A stretch of DNA of 64,000 bases from NCBI GenBank assembly GCA_964036665.1, contig OZ038526.1, positions 7,068,001 through 7,132,000 of the forward strand, read 5' to 3'. Position 1 is the stretch's first letter, and each line of letters begins with the position of its first letter. The notes beneath the pieces are model-generated. The model was given only the letters and a program-made list of their open reading frames with translations. It was not told the origin of the DNA and ran no database searches. Of the stretch, positions 1 to 11,300 are shown one piece after another. The position numbers were made by a program, and so were the translations under genes. The DNA is from Gordius sp. MW1 (lineage: Eukaryota; Nematomorpha; Gordioida; Gordea; Gordiidae).

Positions 1-1097
1 CCCCCACCCCCACATCATCCATCAATCACTCACATGCACCAAGAGTATAGTGTTATAAACCTAATTAGATAGAGAGGGAGGGAGGGAGGCTCAAAGGATG
101 CCGCTTCGCATAGGGACTAATTGAAATTCGATATATTGGAAAAAGTAAAAACAATAGGGAAAAAAATCATTTTTCAATGTTTTACCCTAAGTTGGTTCTA
201 CCACTTAGAGGTTAAAATTTTTTTTTTTAGCCATTCAATATCGCTCCATTGAGCGTGGAAAAAGGTCAAAAACGGTCATTTTCGCAACTTTGAATCGAAA
301 TATCTAAAAAACTTGACGTATAGGAAAAAAACTAAAAACATATTTGTGTTCACCACAATAAACTCTATCGGAATATGTTGACCGTTTTCCGGTTATTTTT
401 TTTTTGTTGACCAGTGTTATTTGTGACACCTGTGTTTTGAACTTTTGGTTGTTTTTTAAACTTAATTATACCAACATACTTTGTGGTTTAAAACTATGTA
501 AATATATATTCATAATTATTTTATAATTATAAATATTGCCCTGTGGCATTTACCCAATTTTATTTGTACCCTTTAGGGTAAGGTCAAAAGAATAAACATA
601 TGTGTTGAGAGTGAAAGATTGTGATTACGTTTGTGTAATATTTCTATTATCCTAACTTGTATCTATGCAATACAGCTCTTTTATCAAGCTTTCATTTTTT
701 TTTTATTCTTTCCACTCTGCCCTCATCAAATCGCGTGCGTTTTTATTTCTTCGCTTTAATCCCAAATTTCAGGGCACGTCCATATGCACCCATCTTTCAC
801 TAAGACACTCCTCTTATACAAACTTACTTAACCCCAACTCAGCTTAGCGTACTACTTAACGGCCATACTATAATTAGGCGTAACTTATTCAACGAACCTC
901 TTTTCTGCACGACAACGCGACAGATAATCTGGAACTTAAGTTTTATTTGTTGGAATTTTATCTAGTCATTTGCGTGTCCTCGTCCACTCTCCCCAGTCAA
1001 CACCTTACTGACTTATCGTCCCCAAACAATCAAATATTCACTAGCTACCTCTCTTCAAAGATTGCCCCACTTAACGCTTCCCATCATCCGCTAAAAA
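1..1097. other. Left flank with no supported gene
   Basis: AT-rich sequence with a short GGGA-type run near 78-90. The part from about 750 onward may be the 5' untranslated region of the LINE whose endonuclease ORF starts at 1098, but no boundary or target duplication is visible. A 60-codon open frame at 665-847 is low-complexity and not supported as a gene. Confidence 0.4.
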
Positions 1098-1799
1098 ATG
1101 AAAGTGCACGTCGCATCTATTAACGTGAATACTGTCAAGGACAAATGGGATGACATATCATCCTTCATGAAAATTCATAATAAAGATGTCCTCCTTCTAC
1201 AGCAAACGAGAATCAAAGAGGATGGCGTACATAAGTTTCATGGTTTCACATCATATAATTCAGGTGCAAAATCAGAGAATGGGGCAGGAGTCTCGTTAGT
1301 AGTTAAGAACTCACTCCATGTTATCTCTCATAACCCCGTCTCCCCGAGAATCATTACATTAACCCTAGAGATCAACAAAAACAAACGGCTAACCTTTATC
1401 AACATTTATTGCCCTACTTCAAACTATCAAAAAAAATACATCGTTGATTTTTTTCAAAACATTCATCAACAAATATCCTATCTCCCCAAAAAAGACATAA
1501 AAATCCTTATAGGGGACCTTAACGCTTCTGTAGAATCATCCCCAAACTGCCACCCTTCATGTGTGGGACCTAATACCCTTGGCCGCACTAACAGAAATGG
1601 CAAAATCCTGATCAAGTGGTGCAACGATCACAAATGGTCCACTCGATCAACTTTCTCCGCATTAAATTCCAATGAACTAGCGACCTACAAAAGGTCTGAT
1701 AGGGCCTCAGGCTCTCAAATCGACCACATCCTGACCGAATTCAAATATAAAAAGATTGTTAGGAATTACGCATCCTACCCTAACCCTTACATATCATAG
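1098..1799 (+). pseudogene. LINE endonuclease domain (APE-like), interrupted
   Basis: The 233-codon frame is the exonuclease-endonuclease-phosphatase domain that nicks the genomic target for target-primed reverse transcription. Visible motifs are ASINVNT at the start, LLLQQTRI (where most relatives have a catalytic Glu in a QET-like motif, here Gln), INIYCPTS, the metal-binding IGDLNAS and SQIDHILT. A TAG at 1797-1799 interrupts the final catalytic Ser-Asp-His block: the same frame continues with DHYTLEADI immediately after the stop. The altered Glu position and the stop both argue against activity. The start is the first ATG before the conserved first strand. Confidence 0.8.
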
Positions 1800-2520
1800 G
1801 ACCACTACACGTTAGAGGCAGATATTTATACCACGTCAGCATCGCTGCATAACACCTCGAAAAAGGCTCGCGTAATTCCCTTGCCACGTCCAAACGACGC
1901 TGAGAGCATTAAATTATTCAACGAGAACCTGCAAAAGAGAATTGAGTTAACACCACAACCAATTAACATGACCATCGAAAAGCAAAGCGCTTGGATAACA
2001 GAAAACCTAATCGCATCATCGCTTACCTTAAAACCCACCCCCCCATCATAACAAGTCACTCTCCTCTGAATCCCTTCGTCTTATGGATGAAAGTAATAAC
2101 CAGATCATCAGCCAAATTTAAGAAAGAGCGTCTTAAAGAAATCAACAAGCTTATAAAGGCCACTGTGCAACGTGATAAGAGGATATACGTGGCGGATATA
2201 ATTAAAGAAGCAGAAGTTGCTAGTAAAACGAACAATACCCACAAACTCTATAAAAACGTAAAAGTCCTAACTAAAGGCTTGAATCTAAGTTATTACGAAC
2301 ATCCAATTGCAACCTCCTATCCCAAACCCAAAGATTCCATAGTTCAACTGAAATCATGGGAAAAACATTTCCGTGACATCCTTTCCTTCCCCACCCCATT
2401 CCCATACTCAGATATTTATGCAGGATTTATCAAGGACTTTAAAGGCCCTGGCGAGGCCAACATAGATTACCAACCCCCTAGCGGTTACGAAATCATGCAA
2501 GCCATATAAAAACTTAGGAT

Positions 2521-3582
2521 CCAAAAGCTACCGACAAAGAAGGAATCTCTGCCGAATTATACAAGGCCAATCCTGAAACCTCCTCCCGGCTTCTACAACC
2601 ATTATTCGAGAAGATATGGACGAACGAACAACTGCCCGAATCATGGTCTAGCAGTGTCCTGATAAAAATCTTCAAAAAGGGCAACCACCTTGACCCCAAT
2701 AACTACAGAGGTATTGCTTTAATAAACGTAAATCCTCATAAACATACTATACCACAGAGTAAAATCGTACATGGACAATAAAATAAAACACACAAGCAGG
2801 CTTCAGAAGCTCGCGCACAACAACCGAGCATATATTAACCATCAAAAACTTGATTGATAAATCCAATTGCGCAAAAGGCCCCCTGTACATACTCTTCCTT
2901 GACATCTCCAAAGCGTTTGACTCAATCCAGCATTTATACATATGGGAAACCCTATGTCTACTGGGTCTACCAAAAAAAATCATAAGGCTCATCTTTATAC
3001 TTTATGAAAACCAGAAACTTTTTGTTAGGCACTATCAGCTGCTCTCAAATCCCATCACTCCAAACCTAGGTTTTAGGCAGGGGTGCCCCTTATCCCCTCT
3101 CATCTTCATCTCGGTTCTGAACTTAATACTGAAGAGATCCTTATTCCCAAGCGATGGCTTGCTGTTGAGTAACAACTGTAGTCTATGGTAACAACACGAG
3201 GATCTCGTCTCTTTTGTTCGCCGATGATATATGCTTAATCTCCGATTCATTAACCAACCTACAAAACATGCATGTTAGATATGCTAAAGAAGCAGCCCGA
3301 GGAGGCCTAATCATCAATGCAGGAAAATCCACACTGCTTGCCTTTAACCCGCAACCCAATGCGGGTATTACGAGCCATAATTCTATTATTAAACCCTCGG
3401 ACCGAGTTAAATACCTTGGTGTGACTCTGTGCGCGGACAAGTACACCACACTAGATGTCGTAGAAAAAATAACAAAGGCCACTAACAGGTTCAGACAATG
3501 CAACAGGATCTGGAACTCCAATATGTTCTCAAGAAACACTAAACTTCGCCTATTAGATGCAAGCAAAATGATCATTTTTTGA
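2521..3582 (+). pseudogene. LINE reverse transcriptase, frameshifted and 3'-truncated
   Basis: Several frames together spell a LINE reverse transcriptase. The pieces are ISAELYKANPE, LPESWSSSVLIKIFKKG and DPNNYRGIAL (about 2540-2720), then LYILFLDISKAFDSIQ and FRQGCPLSPLIF (2880-3110), then LFADDICLISDS and INAGKSTLLAF (3205-3350), followed by a thumb-like stretch to 3582. The catalytic aspartates of the DISKAF and FADD motifs survive, but at least two frameshifts separate the blocks. An upstream linker frame (1991-2509) belongs to the same element. No RNase H or 3' end is present. Confidence 0.8.
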
Positions 3583-3652
3583 AATTTTGGCCATAATTTT
3601 AAACAAATTTTTGGACTCAGACCCCCCCCCCCCTTGGCTACGTCCATGCTTA
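3583..3652. repeat. Half of a poly-C/GGCTACG short element
   Basis: The stretch ends in a run of C followed by CTTGGCTACGTCCATG. It matches the right halves of the short poly-G/poly-C elements seen complete at 37756-37898 and 52145-52322. It caps the truncated LINE. Confidence 0.55.
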
Positions 3653-4555
3653 TAAGGTAAGCAATTTTGTGATTAAACTGCGATGGAGTTGTGTTAATGA
3701 ATGGGGAGAGAATAAAGTGCGTGAAAACAACCAAGTCCATTTCAAACTCTCGGGAATTGTCAACATAATGCAGCGATCGACAGAGGACAGAGAAGAGAGC
3801 GACACTTAAAAAGCAGGCGGCGCCTCTTCCTTTACTTCATTCACTTCTGTCATTTTATGTTGTATTCTTCACAATAATAATTTTCACACTCCCCCCCCCT
3901 TATATTGTTCACTCATTCTCAATGCATTAGCTTCCTGATCACAGTCAGAACCAGAAGCGTCAATTCTCTTCTTCTAAGCGTTGCCCTTGTTTCAAGGTCA
4001 CTCATAGTATAAATAGTTGTGGAGTGCCCCCCCCCCTCCTTGTCCTTAGCATAGCAACCAGAAAGGTAGGGAGGGACTGCTGCCCCCCCCCCACCCATCC
4101 TCACCCCTTTCTGAAGTCAGAAATTCTTGGAAATTTAGTCAAACACTTCTGGGGCTAAAATATGAAAAGATCCTCATCATTTTGCGACCCTTTCTACTTG
4201 ATTTCACCCCCTTCTTAGTTATAAAATTGGTTACTAGTGTTGTCAAAAAACCTAAACAGAGACAGCAGGCAGACCCAAGGATTTTGGTGTGTTTTTCCAA
4301 ATTGATTGACTCTCTAGGATTAGTCAAATTGAAAACCAGACCCGAGAATTTTAGTCTGTTTTTGTTTCCCTAGCATATACATAACTTTAAAAATATTAAT
4401 TATATTTAGAAGGGCGGGGGGGGGGGACTATTCCCCGCCCTTGCTATTTCGCTATTGTCAAAGCGAAGGGGGTCCCCTGGGTATGAGAAATTATAATGGC
4501 GATCGAGGTGGTATTAATTGAGTGCTGGTTTGATGTCAGTGTGTTTATTTTTATA
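3653..4555. other. No gene seen; poly-C/poly-G tracts
   Basis: Unique-looking sequence with homopolymer C runs near 3890, 4027 and 4083 and a G run near 4420. Open frames here are short and low-complexity. I see no gene. Confidence 0.5.
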
Positions 4556-4675
4556 CTAGCTGACCCGGCAAACGTTGTTTTGCCATTTACCCGGGTGTAT
4601 TAAATTATGTTGGAATTTTAGGGCATATATGATGATAAAGCGGTTATTGAAGTAAAAATAAAGTTTGATAATTTT
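4556..4675. repeat. Dispersed repeat with GTTGTTTTGCCATTTACC core (copy 1)
   Basis: The block beginning CTAGCTGACCCGGC and running through GTTGTTTTGCCATTTACC to AAAATAAAGTTTGAT recurs nearly identically at 6489-6602 and 29551-29690. The copy at 6.5 kb is fused to a hAT fragment and the 29.5 kb copy lies inside a hAT-type element. Confidence 0.75.
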
Positions 4676-4689
4676 TAAACAAATAGTTA

Positions 4690-4790
4690 AAGAGGGTCCA
4701 AGGCCCAGGCCCACCCAAGAGAGAAAACCTGGCCCCATGACCCCCGAGGGAAAAATCTTTGGCCCCCTGGCCTTCAAGCAATTTTTTTTA
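4690..4790. repeat. GGCCC-rich hAT end remnant
   Basis: The block GGCCCAGGCCCACC...ACCTGGCCCCATGACCCC...AAATCTTTGGCCCC is a diverged copy of the left end of the hAT element beginning at 11749. Further relatives lie near 31940-32030, 41106-41150 and 63225-63300. Confidence 0.55.
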
Positions 4791-4937
4791 TATTTTTTTG
4801 TTCGTTTTTCTCCTTATTTAACGCGCAAAAAATGACAAAATTAGATTTTTTAATTTATTTAGCCACGCAGGAGGAGACACGACCGATTTATGATAATAAT
4901 TGACGTGAGAAATAAGCAAAAAAATGATTTTGATTTA

Positions 4938-4995
4938 TGGGCGTACCCAAATGGGGGCAGCCTCACCCCCCCCCCCCTAATAAAAAAAGTCAATA
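4938..4995. repeat. Left part of a poly-C short element, split by a hAT insertion
   Basis: ATGGGCGTACCCAAATGGGGGC plus a C run resembles the GGCGTAGCCAG short-element family. The sequence resumes after the hAT element (6158 onward, another C run), so the hAT landed inside an older repeat. Confidence 0.5.
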
Positions 4996-5003
4996 CAAAA
5001 ACC

Positions 5004-6149
5004 CAGGGGTTTGTCCCGAACCCGAACCCGTGAACCCGAACCGGGTAAAACCCGATGATTTACAGAACCCGAACCCAAACCCGAACCCATTTTTAAAAAT
5101 ACCCTTAAAACCCGAACCCGAACCCGATAAATACAAAAAAGGGTTCGGGTTCGGGTTTTTAATTCAAAAATACATTGTGAATTGAATATCTCAGTTTTCT
5201 CTTTCATGACAATGTAACGAAACGAAGAAAACCATATGATTTTAATTTCAATATTTTTATGTTTCCGGCATTTTTCATTCATTAATCAATACTAATTATC
5301 TCAAGAATTAGTTGTAAGTATTATATATATAATTGATATATATTAGTTATGGTATATAGTCTAAAATGGTGAGGGAAAATAACCCCATTAAGAAATATTA
5401 TAAAATATCTCCATTATCAAATTATTCAGAATGCCTTGCCATAGATTGTGGTAAAAAAATGAAAGGGACACATTTAACCAATCTTGAAAAACATTTAGAA
5501 AGATTTCATTTAACTCTCTTTGACAAATATAAAGAAGAAAAGAAGGCACTTTGTATTTCTCCTTCTCCGAAAAAACTCAAATCCAATCAAGAGTCAACTT
5601 TAGACAATATATTTGAAAAATTGACAATCAAAGTGGAGATTACAGAGAAACAAATATATGAAGGACTTATTGAGATGGTAACATTAAATGGGAGACCATT
5701 TACTTGTGTAGATGATAGTGGGTTTAGAAAGATTCTTAACCCTATTCTCAAGGGTATGAATAAAGAAATATGCATTATTACAAATATAATTCGGAAAAAG
5801 GTTATGGAGACTGCTTATAAAATCAGGGAAGGTATGAAAAATGAAATAAAGGGGAGACTTGTTTCTCTAAAGATTGATGCTGTAACAAGATTGGAAATAC
5901 ATATGCACTGAAATAATTGGCATGTGAATTTAATTAGGTGCTATTTAAAAATTAAGTTAACTATTCAATAATTTTTTGAAGGTAAAAATGTATTATTAGT
6001 ATAATAAAATTTCTTGAACCCGAACCTGTACCCGAACCCGAACCCAATTCCTTAAACCGAACACGAACCCGAACCCGAACCCAATTCCTTAAACCGAACA
6101 CGAACCCGAACACGAACCCGATTTTTTTTGGGGCGGGTTCAAACCCCTG
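5004..6149 (+). mobile_element. hAT non-autonomous element with perfect 8-bp target duplication
   Basis: The element begins CAGGGGTTTG and ends CAAACCCCTG, a 10-bp perfect terminal inverted repeat. It is flanked by CAAAAACC at 4996-5003 and 6150-6157; an 8-bp duplication is the hAT hallmark. Both sub-terminal regions (about 5018-5160 and 6012-6140) are packed with CGAACC hexamers, as expected of transposase-binding arrays. At 1146 bp it is too short for a full transposase and keeps only the N-terminal BED-finger ORF. Confidence 0.92.
5366..5911 (+). CDS. Truncated hAT transposase: BED zinc finger plus start of catalytic domain
   Basis: This 181-aa ORF carries a BED-type DNA-binding finger: Cys23, Cys28, His43 and His48 (C-x4-C-x14-H-x4-H) within a basic N-terminus. 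After a linker come LNGRPFTCVDDSGFRKIL (107-124), typical of hAT transposases, and SLKIDAVTR (167-175), where Asp171 would be the first acidic catalytic residue. The frame leaves transposase homology directly afterwards and ends 10 residues past Asp171; the remaining catalytic residues and the dimerisation domain are absent. It therefore cannot transpose DNA. An intact finger in a clean frame leaves open a role in binding the CGAACC-rich ends, but no expression evidence exists here. Confidence 0.75.
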   Translation: MVRENNPIKKYYKISPLSNYSECLAIDCGKKMKGTHLTNLEKHLERFHLTLFDKYKEEKKALCISPSPKKLKSNQESTLDNIFEKLTIKVEITEKQIYEGLIEMVTLNGRPFTCVDDSGFRKILNPILKGMNKEICIITNIIRKKVMETAYKIREGMKNEIKGRLVSLKIDAVTRLEIHMH

Positions 6150-6157
6150 CAAAAACC

Positions 6158-6484
6158 CTTAAAAATTATGTTTTCCTCCACCCCCCCCCCCCCCCCCTAA
6201 TATTGACGTGAAAAATAAGCAAAAAAATGTATTTGTATAATAATAATAATTGACGTGAAAAATAAGCAAAAAAATGACTTTGATTTAACATGGGCGTACG
6301 CAGGTTTTGAATTAGGGGGGGGGGGGCAAAATTAAAAAAAATTTCCTGACACCAAAAAAAATAATTTAAAAATTTTTCAGTGAGAAAAAAAGCTCGACAT
6401 CCAAAAATTGTCCTTACCAAAAATTTTCCTGAGAGCAAAAAAAGGGTCCTCGACTATCCAAAATTTTGGCAGTGGCTAATTATA
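6158..6484. repeat. Poly-C/poly-G repeat debris with duplicated TTGACGTGAAAAATAAGC
   Basis: A C run near 6180 is followed by two copies of TTGACGTGAAAAATAAGC (about 6203 and 6249). The same motif occurs near 4900 and, as TTGACCTGAAAAATAAGC, at 11714 just before another repeat end. A second GGGCGTACGCAGG/poly-G element starts near 6290. Confidence 0.6.
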
Positions 6485-6488
6485 ATAC

Positions 6489-6602
6489 GTTGTTTTGCCA
6501 TTTACCCGGGTGTATTAAATTATGTTGGAATTTTAGGGCATATATGATGATGATAAAGCGGTTATTGAAGTAAAAATAAAGTTTGATGTCTATATGTTCT
6601 AC
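6489..6602. repeat. Dispersed repeat with GTTGTTTTGCCATTTACC core (copy 2)
   Basis: Nearly identical to 4574-4675 and 29567-29690, with one extra GAT. It is joined directly to hAT coding sequence at about 6603. Confidence 0.75.
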
Positions 6603-7051
6603 TCTTGTCATCTAAAAGACATGTTCGCTTGTCTCCAAATAAAATTTTGTCCAAGCTAAATAATCTTTCCACAGGGGCACTTGATGGTAATGGCGTATTA
6701 TATTTAATAAATAGTTTTTTTAAATGGGGAAAACTGTCTAAAAGACTTAAATTCCGGTTATTAAAAAGCAAAAAACGTTCAATTTATTCATTCTTTTCAT
6801 CATTTTTTAATTCAAAAAAATTTATTTCTGATAAACTAGGTCCAGCCTGTTGAGATTTAGGACTAGGAATATGATAGAAATTAAAAACCAATTAAAGGAA
6901 ATGAACTTTATAAATTACCATAAGACGAAAAATTTATTTAACAAACGCTACCGTAAATAAAATACTAAATAATATTTAAATTATAAATTAAATAGAAAAA
7001 TTTTAATGCTTCTAGGAACTAGTTCCGGAACTAGTTCCTTTAACAGCTCTA
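6603..7051 (-). mobile_element. Fragment of GAACTAGTTCC-type hAT
   Basis: It contains hAT coding sequence followed by GGAACTAGTTCC palindromes and the terminal TTTAACAGCTCTA, the same end as the complete copy at 27919-29050. The other end is missing and replaced by the repeat at 6489-6602. Confidence 0.8.
6604..6771 (-). pseudogene. hAT transposase C-terminal dimerisation domain fragment
   Basis: Read on the minus strand, the frame gives [16 protein letters not shown], then [20 protein letters not shown], the conserved hAT C-terminal block used for transposase dimerisation. Only this block remains; the catalytic core is absent. The same block recurs in the two sister copies (about 28190-28345 and 48716-48949). 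Confidence 0.8.
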
Positions 7052-7140
7052 ATATTCACTAATTTTGTTTTTACAGCGTTTTTAAACGGCTTGGGGTCAT
7101 TATGACCCCACCCGACCGACGGAGTGTTAAAGTTAGATTG

Positions 7141-7395
7141 AGTGTTGTAAAAAGTATAAAAAAAATTTTGGATTTAGTAGGGGGGGGGGTTATAGCTGCG
7201 TCCAGCTGACTATACATATTACAATAATTAACAACGGTTCTCCTTCAAGTTAAGACACCCTTTCATGAGCGTAGCCAATGGGTAAATCCAATTAATAGCT
7301 TAAATTTATTAAAATTCCAAAAAATGATCATTTTGCCCTTTTTAAATCATTATTGCCCCCCCCCCTCGAATTCCAATGCTGACTACGTCCCCGTC
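7141..7395. repeat. Poly-G/poly-C short-element remnants
   Basis: GGATTTAGTAGGGGGGGG with GCTGCGTCCAG near 7200, and ATCATTATTGCCCCCCC...CCAATGCTGACTACG near 7345-7390, are degraded halves of the GGCGTAGCCAG short-element family. Confidence 0.5.
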
Positions 7396-7853
7396 CCTTT
7401 TGCTTCTAAATATTCTTATCTATTTGTAGTACTCATTGACATTTAACCATTTTGAAATCGTGAGACTAAAATTTACAAGTTGACACTATATAAAAAATAT
7501 TTAAAAGCTTTATTCAACAAGCGATGAAATATAAGTTTTTACTAAGCATTGAAATGCGGAATTTTAGATAAACAAATACGGACTTATTTATTTATTTTCC
7601 CTAATATATAGATCTAAGGCTTGCAAGTTATAGGGCTGTCATCCATTTTAAGGTCTAAAATGGTTTTTAATCACATAGTTGATCTTGATAATGCTGTTTG
7701 AACTTGTCCTTTGTTATTATTTAATACGACAATAATATTGCGTAATTAAGTTAATGACTGTATTTAAATTCAAGTTTAGAATAAATAGTTGTAACGTAAT
7801 TCAAATTGTTCTATAAACACATTGTGTTTTAAAGTTTATTAAAGCAACATTCC

Positions 7854-8354
7854 ATGGCTTCGCGCAAAACACAAAATCAAAATGATGTCCCATCTCAAGT
7901 AAGTTCAAATCTCAATCATTCGTTAACAAATACTCATATTGAAAAAAGGGATCAAAGCAGCGATGAAGATTCCCCAAAGACCATGGGTCATATTAATGGT
8001 AATGAAGTTATCACGGAGAAAATTAATTTTAACGATACGGACGCGGCTATAAAAGAGAGTCGAGCGAGAAGAAAGGCCAGGAGTAGAAGTAGAAAGAGCA
8101 AAGCGTCTCCTAAATCTAATAGAAAGAAGAGAAGTCGACAATCGCGAAGCCGTAAACGTGCTGATACAGGATCGAGTTCATCAGATCAATCTAGCCAGGA
8201 TAGAGCATCTTCTAAAACGCGACGTAAGCGTAGAACTAAACGCAAGAAAACCACTAGTCCAAGCAAAAAAAGTGGCGAAAGAGGGAAGAATAAATCAATG
8301 CGGAAGGGAAAATCTGTGGCCGTTCAGCCGAGTGCTCAGAACGTCGGAAAATGA
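7854..8354 (+). CDS. Ser/Arg/Lys-rich small basic protein (protamine-like or SR-like)
   Basis: A single-exon 166-aa ORF. Residues 1-70 are polar and mildly acidic (RDQSSDEDSPK). Residues 70-166 are strongly basic with RS dipeptides (RARRKARSRSRKSK, SRQSRSRKR), a serine patch (GSSSSDQSSQD) and SPK-type motifs (SPKSNRKKR, SPSKKS). Such composition suits DNA or RNA compaction, as in protamine-like or linker-histone-tail proteins, or an RS domain of splicing factors; there is no folded domain to decide. The ATG at 7854 has a G at +4, a TATA-like TCTATAAA lies about 40 bp upstream, and AATAAA occurs at 8516-8521. The ORF is visibly GC-richer than its flanks and is not part of any repeat seen here. 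It could also be a terminal exon. Confidence 0.6.
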   Translation: MASRKTQNQNDVPSQVSSNLNHSLTNTHIEKRDQSSDEDSPKTMGHINGNEVITEKINFNDTDAAIKESRARRKARSRSRKSKASPKSNRKKRSRQSRSRKRADTGSSSSDQSSQDRASSKTRRKRRTKRKKTTSPSKKSGERGKNKSMRKGKSVAVQPSAQNVGK

Positions 8355-11300
8355 ATATAGCTCTCAGCGCTTTAATGATTTAACACTATTTCACAGTTTA
8401 CTATTTATCGCAACTTATCACTAATGGTTTATGAATAATATCGGTATTTTTGCAATAATACAAATAATGTTAACCTTTTTAATTCAAACTTTATAATTTC
8501 CCTTAAAAATAAGAGAATAAAATAACTTTATAAAATCAAGTTTTATATCAAATCCTCGAAAGTCGACATCACATGTTAATGTAAGCGCATGCTTTAATTA
8601 TGCACGTTTTAATTTCTTTATAAAATGGCGGTTTATGGTATCCTTTTGCATATAAGTTATAAGATTATCCTTAAGTGTAGTTTTGACCATGTTATAGGTT
8701 TTAAAAGGATTAGTTTAATTTAGAAGTTAGTATAATAGATACTTGAGTTAAACTTAGCCAAAAATAATACCGAATAAAGATCCACAAAGGGTCTTTTTTA
8801 GGAGGTCGGCCCGTCCGTACCTATTTGGAAAACTTTCAAGGCCACCCAGGTCCGTCCCTAATATTTTATATGCATTCGAGGCCCAGCCAGCTGCCGACCA
8901 AGATTAACCCGTTAGACTCGGCCCATTAATAAATCTAAAATTTATGCAACATTTAGTGTGAATTGCAGATTTTATTAATATTGGATATCCCGAGCAATTA
9001 AATAGGTGAATATTTTTGTGGGTTTGACTATTATTCACACCTTGCTCCGTAAAAGAAGTATTAAGAAAATTTCGTAGTTTATGATTCCGTGTGTTGTGTT
9101 TAGCTTAAAATAACATTTTTAACATTATACCATGGGTTCTTTAAGCAAAAATGCGGTTTTAAAAAAACTTTTTTGAAGGCTCTTATTTATTGATGCAAAT
9201 GAATCACTTTGTGTGATTCGATATTCAGTTGTTCTTAATTGCGCTCACAGTCATTTCTATAATCTTAATTTATTAAAATTAGTTAGCATTTTATACACTA
9301 ATTTTGAATTGCATTATTAAATATATTAAATTTTGTTTAATTTGTTTAATAAAGAAGCTACGTTAATAAGTAATGTAGAGGTGTAGTCATATAATATAAA
9401 CTAAATGAGCAAATTTATTAAAATTAATATAGCATTAAATGCAAAATCAATGTTTCAAAAGTGTTAAGATTAAATAAATACCATTTCCATTTCATATATG
9501 GATTACGGTCATCTAATTAAATTCTGTCATAATAAATTTTTTGTTATAAATATTAAGAATTAATTTTTAAAAAAATTATAAAAAATTTTAAAAGCCCCTT
9601 TGTGGTCGATTTAATTTTATATATATACCAGGATCGTTTACAGAATTTTAGGTCCTATTGAGCCCGTTAAGAAACTTCCTTGACCCGCCCAAGCCTGTTA
9701 TTAAACTTGTTTGGCCCGGCCCGTTTAAGATTTTTAGCCCGCCCCTACCCGCGCGCTGGCTGGGCCTACCCGTGCAGATTTATAATACCTATTCTATAAA
9801 GTAGTCGGCAGTCTGTTCAATGTAGTAGTAGGTCCTAAAGTCCTAAATTACAAAAAATGGAAATAAGTTTACTATTTCGTTAACGAGAAATCCAACTGTT
9901 TCGTAACGCTCCCCTGTTTTGTGTCCTTATTAAATTCAACTGTCGCGTGCTTGATATTTAAGAAAAGTAAACAAATTAATGCTCTCCCATAAGTTCTGTA
10001 GTTTTTTTTTTACTTTTAAGTCGCCTTTATATAAGACAGTTTATCAAATATTTTATGGGTAAGGTAATTAGCTTTTGATGCCAGAATTGTAATAAACGTT
10101 AAAATAGAAATCTTTTAATTATGAAATTCTCAATTAACCCGACAGATACCACCACTAACGGTTCGGCCGAACCAATTTATATGAAATTTTTTGGGGCATC
10201 TCAATATGCTCTAGATGACTAAACAATTTAAAAATTCTGGAAAAATCGCCTAGTTCCGGAAATAAAGGGGTGTCACCTAAAGGCTACACTGGGAGGCATA
10301 AAAATAGGCTAACTTTAAAATTTTATTAAATAACTAAGATAAGTGAAAAAGTTAGTAATGATATCGGATTTGTATATTAAAAACGTTATATATAAAGTTA
10401 CAAATGTATGGCATTAAAAAAGTTTACAATTAAAAATGTCGTTCAAAAACAAAATACTTTTATTTTATTAGGGCATTCATTTGACGCTTACGAAATCATA
10501 ATCCTTTACATATTAATAGCTTTATTATAATTTAAAATCACAGCCCAGATTTTATTTTCCTTAAAGTACTACATTTCTTAGATTTATATTCATATTTTAA
10601 AAGTGAGCAAAATATCATTATGACTGTTTAATAGGAGCGCCCGGCCCGCACTTTTTAAACAGTCCTACTACAGGCCACGGGTTGACCTGGCGCATGCAGA
10701 CCTATAGTCGTCAATCACAGAAATAATTTATACGTAATATTAGAATATTTACGATAAAATAGTGATCATATTTAAGAGACTTTATGATAAAAAAATTACA
10801 ATGCAGTATAATGTTAATATAAAGGTACGATAAAAAAGGACTTATTGATCAAAATTTTAAACCCCTTCCCTCCTTTTGTATGGCCATGTGGTATAGACAG
10901 ATCCGTGCTAAAAGAGGGGATGAAAGGGGAGGAAATTTTTGAAAGCGCACGTTGTTTATGTCAACAAAATGGTGTTGTTGGTTACGACTTTTTATTAGTC
11001 ACAGACTTATATAATGGCGAAAATTGCGAGTAGGTGACTAAAAAATCGCGGCACAAACGGCAAACAAAACAATAGGAGGAAAAGTTTCAGGGCAATTAGT
11101 AATACTGTTTTAATTGATTATGGAAAACGTTTTGTTCTAGCGCCCCCTAGATAACAGTTTTATTTTTTAAACATGGTTTCCGCTCCCCTAAGTGTATAAA
11201 AAGTTTAGAAACCATCTACTTTGCTAGGCAATGATCAGGCCAAATTTGGGAGCAATCGGTCGTAAATTTTTCGAGATCTTAGTGGTCAAAGAAAACGGAG

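Larger units (their letters stand above)
1098..3582 (+). mobile_element. Decayed non-LTR retrotransposon (endonuclease plus reverse transcriptase)
   Basis: A LINE relic in which an apurinic-type endonuclease is followed by a reverse transcriptase, each broken by stops and frameshifts. The order endonuclease, linker, RT fingers (NNYRGIAL near 2700), palm (DISKAFDS near 2900, GCPLSPL near 3085) and FADD (near 3215) fits the Jockey/I-like branch of endonuclease-encoding LINEs; I cannot assign a clade. The element stops abruptly at 3582, after the thumb, against a poly-C repeat, so the 3' end and tail are lost. It is inactive as it stands. Confidence 0.85.
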
